DNA from: Jejubacter calystegiae
Lineage (GTDB): Bacteria; Pseudomonadota; Gammaproteobacteria; Enterobacterales; Enterobacteriaceae
Length of the DNA stretch: 64,000 bases
Reading direction: 5' to 3'
NCBI RefSeq assembly: GCF_005671395.1
Contig: NZ_CP040428.1
Location: 4,464,001-4,528,000, forward strand
Every line of letters begins with the position of its first letter. Within the stretch, counting starts at the first letter, position 1. Shown piece after piece: positions 61,201 to 64,000 of the stretch. The notes under the pieces are model-generated. The model worked only from the letters and a program-made list of their open reading frames with translations, searched no databases and was not told where the DNA came from. Made by a program: the position numbers and the translations under genes.

Positions 61201-61874
61201 TCGCGCAGCTCCGCGACACACGATTTAACGATGGCAATTTGCGTCAGCACCTCACGCATATGCTCCGTCATATGCGCCAGTTTGTCCGATGCCTGTCCGG
61301 TCTGGGCAAACACCCGACGCCGGGCGCGCAGCGCCGTGACGGCTAAACTGGACAGTACCGCCACCACAATCAGCGTCATCGATGGCGACATCCATAGCAT
61401 CACGGCCAGACCCGCCACGTAGTAGGTCAGCACCGCCAGCGGCACCGGGCACATCTGTAACAGGGTATGCATCTGCTGCAGGTCGCTGTTGGTGCGTGAA
61501 ATCACCTGTCCGGTGCGCAGGGCATCCTGTCCTGCGCCATCCAGTTTCTGAATGCTGTCGAACGCCCTGCTCCGCAGGGTATGCTGAACCCACAGCGAAA
61601 GCTCACCGGCATAGCCGCGACGCACGTAGTTACCGATGAAATCGAACAGCGCAATGAAAATCAGACCGCTGGCGAGCCACGGCAACTGCGAGGCGTCGCC
61701 CGCCAGCGCGTCGTTAACCGCCTGTCGGGTCAATAACGGCGCCAGAGCGGCCAGAACAATGGTCGAGACCGACGCCACGATGACAATCATGCTTAACGTC
61801 TTACGTTCCCAACACACGCCAGCAAGGCGGACAATCCACGACAGCGCTGGCGTGGAAGATTGAGCGGCAGGCAT
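58209..61874 (-). CDS. iroC: IroC, ABC exporter of salmochelin
   Basis: 1221 residues: two fused half-transporters, each membrane domain plus ATPase. Walker A motifs are AVVGASGSGKSTLLML near residue 380 and AVVGRSGAGKSTLVKL near 1005; signatures are NLSGGQRQRIALARAL and DFSAGQRQLIALARAL (the second has Ala for the usual Gly). The Walker B of half 1 is LLVLDDTTSAVDAG (Asp-Asp-Thr for the usual Asp-Glu-Pro) and half 2 LLLDEATSRLD. Thus the ATP sites are asymmetric. IroC carries glucosylated enterobactin through the inner membrane. It follows iroB by 32 bases. Confidence 0.92.
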   Translation of the reverse strand: MPAAQSSTPALSWIVRLAGVCWERKTLSMIVIVASVSTIVLAALAPLLTRQAVNDALAGDASQLPWLASGLIFIALFDFIGNYVRRGYAGELSLWVQHTLRSRAFDSIQKLDGAGQDALRTGQVISRTNSDLQQMHTLLQMCPVPLAVLTYYVAGLAVMLWMSPSMTLIVVAVLSSLAVTALRARRRVFAQTGQASDKLAHMTEHMREVLTQIAIVKSCVAELRELNWLDSQSRQMVRARISAAIAQAMPGATMLALPVLGQIVLLCYGGWSVMTGRIDLGTFVAFASFLAMLTGPTRVLATFLVIGQRTRAPVERVFSLIDTRPQMQDGTQSVAGKVVGLRLEQVGFTYSSGTRVLRDISFSLEAGETMAVVGASGSGKSTLLMLLARFYDPSSGALWLETERGRQNIRDLRLDELRRTVGVVFEDALLFAGSVAENIAYGHPQASEQDIRRAAAAAGAMDFIQALPQGFDTRLSERGTNLSGGQRQRIALARALITAPGLLVLDDTTSAVDAGTEAGINDALARYADQDHMLLAIARRRSTLALASRIVVLDEGQIVDIGTQAELEARCPAFRALMSGTGDRLEKIRAADADLWPEPDAAPQAIVDEESGHGFAERMCRVPESAMQRVQAGKERRLSSLLAPVAWMFALAALLIALDSASGVGVLVLLQRGIDAGVAQGSLQTIGICALLALGLVMVSWCCYALQTVVAARAAETVQHRVRLRSFGHLLRLGLPYHEQNMDSRLTRMTVDVDALARFLQNGLAGAATSLIAMLAIALTMFWLDPVLAMVALGAVPVVILATWLYRHLSSPAYAQARIEIGKVNSRLQEKVSGLRVVQSHGQQDQEASKLRALSDRFRATRVRAQKYLAVYFPFLTFCTEASYAAVLLVGASRVAGGEMTPGILAAFFLLLGQFYGPVQQLSGIVDSWQQASASGKHIDELLATEGAEEVTASERSAVTPVTGALALDEVTFRYPGSSKAALERLNLTIPQGSVVAVVGRSGAGKSTLVKLIAGLYSPDGGRIRIGKKDITAMSLADYRTRVGLVDQDVALFSGDIAENIRYARPWSSRAEVEEAARQAGLLETIRALPRGFHTPVNNGGADFSAGQRQLIALARALLAGADILLLDEATSRLDRYSEEALMTSLANVARSQGRMALVVAHRLTTACRCDAIAVMDGGRLVEYGSHKALLAADGLYAHLWRDSVGDHAAQPVSSPEEIAG

Positions 61875-61906
61875 TAAGCCTCCTTTATGTATAAAAAATG
61901 AGTGGG

Positions 61907-63022
61907 TCAGCCGTGTTTCAGCATCGCGATAAGGTTTTCAGCCACCGCCGACGGGCTGGCCTGGGCCGCCATTTCGGCGGCCACCTGCAAAGAGGCGTGA
62001 CGGAAGGCGGGATTCGCCAGGAAGGTATTGATCATCTCGCTGGTTAATCCACCATCGTCGGGCACAATCCCGCACCCCCGCTCCACCACCGCCCGGGCAT
62101 TAACGGGACGATCTGCCCCCTGGCCAAAGACGATTTGTGGTATTCCGGCGTGCAGCGCCGTCAGGGTATTGCCTGCTCCCCCGTGGTGAATAAAGCCGTC
62201 GGCACCATTCAGGAACAGGCCCATTGGGATCCAGTCGACGAGCCGTACGTTGGGTGGAAGTTTTCGCAAATCGGAGCGGGCATTGGTGGATAGCTGCAGG
62301 ATGATTTCGGCGTCCACATCGTCGGCCGAATCCATGACCCATGAGATAAGATCCAGACCGTCGACCATCGGCTTTACGGTGCCAAGGCTGACCAGTAAAC
62401 GTTTCCGGCCAGGTTCCCTCTGCCACCAGCTTTCCCAGACATCCCCGCCGTTGTAGGGCACATACTGCATGGCGATCACCGGCTCGCCGTTATTTTCCAG
62501 AATGCTCATGCTCGGCGGCGTGACGTCTATCCACGCCATGTCGCGCGGCGGCGCATCAACACCATGTCGGCGGTAGGCTTCTTCCAGCGCGCGCGTCACG
62601 CCCTGAATGTGCCAGGGAGTATGCCCAAAACCCACGGATTGCATCACGGCGGGAATACCGTATTTCGCCGCAATTAAGGGCCCCACCACGCCCAGGGGCG
62701 GATAGATAATCAGGTCAGGTTGCCAGTGCCCGGCAAATTCAATCAGCGAATCGGCCATCTCCTCACTAAAGAAAGAGAAACGGCCCATTCGGGTGCCTAA
62801 ATGGCTGCTCTTTCGTATTGCTTCCTGGCGGCGATAACCGGCTTCTGAATCGAATCCGGGTAGCGCATCAAATACCACCAGGCCAGCCTCTGCGGCCTTA
62901 TACGCAAATTTCCCTGCGCTGGCGACCACCACTTCATGCCCGTTAACGCGAAACGCCTGGGCAAGCGATAATACCGGATACAGCAAGCCATACAGGGGTG
63001 GCCCCACAAACAGAATACGCAT
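61907..63022 (-). CDS. iroB: IroB, enterobactin C-glucosyltransferase
   Basis: 371 residues. GT-B fold: MRILFVGPPLYGLLYPVLSLAQAF at the N-terminus, C-terminal nucleotide-sugar-binding signature FIHHGGAGNTLTALHAGIPQIVFGQGADRP near residue 290. IroB attaches glucose by C-C bonds to the catechol rings of enterobactin, making salmochelins that evade lipocalin-2. First gene of the iroBCD operon, with a long leader and a Fur-box palindrome about 490 bases upstream. Enterobactin synthesis genes are not in the window. Confidence 0.93.
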   Translation of the reverse strand: MRILFVGPPLYGLLYPVLSLAQAFRVNGHEVVVASAGKFAYKAAEAGLVVFDALPGFDSEAGYRRQEAIRKSSHLGTRMGRFSFFSEEMADSLIEFAGHWQPDLIIYPPLGVVGPLIAAKYGIPAVMQSVGFGHTPWHIQGVTRALEEAYRRHGVDAPPRDMAWIDVTPPSMSILENNGEPVIAMQYVPYNGGDVWESWWQREPGRKRLLVSLGTVKPMVDGLDLISWVMDSADDVDAEIILQLSTNARSDLRKLPPNVRLVDWIPMGLFLNGADGFIHHGGAGNTLTALHAGIPQIVFGQGADRPVNARAVVERGCGIVPDDGGLTSEMINTFLANPAFRHASLQVAAEMAAQASPSAVAENLIAMLKHG

Positions 63023-63501
63023 AACAAAATCCCTCTCTGCTCTTTGAACTTAAAACTGAAAATAAACGCAACCACGCCACGCGCTTTGAGCCGACTTTCG
63101 ATATCGTTCGACTCATTACGCTGCGCCAATGTGGAATTCCGCCGGGGCTCGCAAATAAGAAGTTGCAGGCAAGACAAATCATGTTTTACCCACGCAGCAA
63201 TGCCCTGATCGGAGAGGGAAATCCCTTTCCCGACTGCCAATAACGCATGAGGCGTTATTTCCTGAATAAACGGCCAGAGACATTGCCATGTTGCCAGGCT
63301 CCGTCCTGGTATTGCGGGCGTTGGTGGGTCAGCAATTGCACGATAAACGGAATTTTGTTCTATCGATTCTTCCTTAAAGAAAGGGCGCATAAGGCCCTTT
63401 GCTACGGCATCCATTAACCTGTGGAGGGAGCGTTTTTCAGAGAAAACCTTGCCATCTCTCCCCCCCGAGTCTCCGTATTTATCGTTACAGAACACCCCAC
63501 A

Positions 63502-63540
63502 AAACGCTAATGATAATAATTACCAATATCATTAGCGTTT
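63502..63540. promoter_or_regulatory. Fur-box palindrome upstream of iroB
   Basis: A perfect 13-bp inverted repeat (AAACGCTAATGAT / ATCATTAGCGTTT) with a 13-base centre. Inside it GATAATAATTACCAATATC (63512-63530) matches 15 of 19 Fur-box positions. Likely iron-responsive operator of iroBCD. Confidence 0.8.
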
Positions 63541-63551
63541 GCAAGTTGGTT

Positions 63552-63580
63552 GTTAATCATCAATATTGCTGATGATTAAC
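63552..63580. promoter_or_regulatory. Second inverted repeat upstream of iroB
   Basis: Perfect 11-bp repeat GTTAATCATCA / TGATGATTAAC with a 7-base centre, 12 bases from the Fur palindrome. No T-run, so more likely a protein-binding site than a terminator. Confidence 0.5.
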
Positions 63581-63848
63581 AGGCTAATCAGATCGTGGAG
63601 AGAAATTTTGCTTAGATCGGAGCGAATAAGGACTGTTAGCGACAGCATTCAGGAAAATAAGGCTGTAATATGCATATGCACGCATATCCACCAAATCATT
63701 GAGGTTATCGTGAGAGCTTTACCAGGAATCACATAAATATCAGTTAATTATCAACAAATTAAATAATTATTCTCTTTTATCTCCCTTGTGTACGGATTCA
63801 GAGAATCCTCATTAAAAGAGCTAATCGATTATATCACTGTCTGGACGG

Positions 63849-64000
63849 TTAAAATTCCGCACTCAGCCCAACGCTCCAGCCTTCTACCCCATCCCCGACA
63901 ATGCCGGAACCGCGCAGGCTGACACCCTCGATCCCCGGAATTACCCCGTTATCCACCAGTTCAATACCTCCGCCGATCTCCACGAAGTAGTCAAAACCAA
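63849..64000 (-). CDS. Partial outer-membrane beta-barrel protein (autotransporter-like C-terminus)
   Basis: The last 50 codons of a minus-strand gene entering from the right edge: GFDYFVEIGGGIELVDNGV, then VEGWSVGLSAEF-stop. Alternating hydrophobic residues and a terminal Phe are the signature of the last beta strand of outer-membrane barrels recognised by BamA. Whether it is an autotransporter or another porin-like protein cannot be told from the fragment. Confidence 0.65.
   Translation of the reverse strand, partial: GFDYFVEIGGGIELVDNGVIPGIEGVSLRGSGIVGDGVEGWSVGLSAEF

Larger units (their letters stand above)
63023..63848. other. iroB leader and intergenic region
   Basis: About 820 bases. 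It holds a Fur-box palindrome (63502-63540) and a second inverted repeat (63552-63580). A minus-strand frame without stops runs from 63495 through the iroB start (about 155 codons upstream of it) but has no ribosome site or family I know, so I do not call it a gene. 63600-63840 is AT-rich and featureless to me. Confidence 0.5.

Noticed and set aside
62797..63495. 232-codon minus-strand ORF overlapping the iroB start
   Set aside because: No ribosome site, cysteine-rich odd composition, about 225 bases overlap with iroB in another frame, no recognised family.

Overview
The window is enterobacterial chromosome. From about 7.8 kb to 33 kb it follows the E. coli K-12 order of the uvrC to asnT region: leuZ-cysT-glyW tRNAs, pgsA, uvrC, uvrY, yecF, tcyN-tcyL-dcyD-tcyJ, yedD, yedE-yedF, rcsA, dsrB, yodD, the sRNA DsrA, dgcQ, yodC, yedI, vsr-dcm, serU, mtfA, asnT. 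cbl and nac follow later. sdiA is absent between yecF and tcyN, and fliA/fliZ are absent beside tcyJ, so the strain may be non-flagellated. I cannot name the genus.

Layout. (1) 1-7.8 kb: the decayed end of an integrative conjugative element (ICE) of the PAPI-1/SPI-7/ICEHin1056 kind, abutting the 3' end of tRNA-Leu. A truncated parA is joined to a TIGR03747 membrane-protein gene, and a RAQPRD gene is joined to the 3' part of a TraC-like ATPase gene. An intact, visibly AT-rich RiPP operon lies between them: a radical SAM enzyme, an M50 membrane protease, and four tandem precursor peptides of 51-54 residues sharing a C-terminal W-G-K/R-W-G core. An orphan type VI secretion cassette (Hcp, Tlde1-like effector, probable immunity protein, and a chimeric relic of a second copy) lies at the far left. 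(2) 7.8-17.9 kb: conserved core genes. (3) 17.9-22 kb: an accessory aminotransferase/CMD/C45-peptidase operon with an RpiR regulator and a repeated candidate operator. (4) 22-33 kb: rcsA to dcm core with DsrA, an orphan OrtT-type toxin missed by length cut-offs, DUF817 and YiaA genes, and serU. (5) 33-35.4 kb: mtfA, asnT, and a roughly 1.2 kb island (MazEF-type toxin-antitoxin plus Ner-like regulator) bounded by copies of the tRNA-Asn 3' end. (6) 35.4-39.6 kb: a two-component system divergent from a periplasmic protein / cytochrome b / molybdopterin oxidoreductase operon. (7) 39.9-49.7 kb: a serine-type sulfatase, its radical SAM maturase, and a six-gene MoxR/DUF58/DUF4381/VWA/VWA-TPR/BatD operon, followed by a LysR regulator. 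(8) 50-53.3 kb: cbl, inaA, and nac with sigma-54 and NtrC sites. (9) 53.4-64 kb: a second tRNA-Asn, a HigBA-like module with a probable frameshift, and the salmochelin locus (iroN converging on iroB-C-D, no iroE), ending in a partial outer-membrane beta-barrel gene.

The strongest candidate for an undescribed system is the RiPP operon. Its architecture recalls the Bacillus yydFGH epipeptide locus, but it has a tandem precursor array, a different core and an ICE setting. All functional claims come from reading the sequence and memory of families; no search was run.
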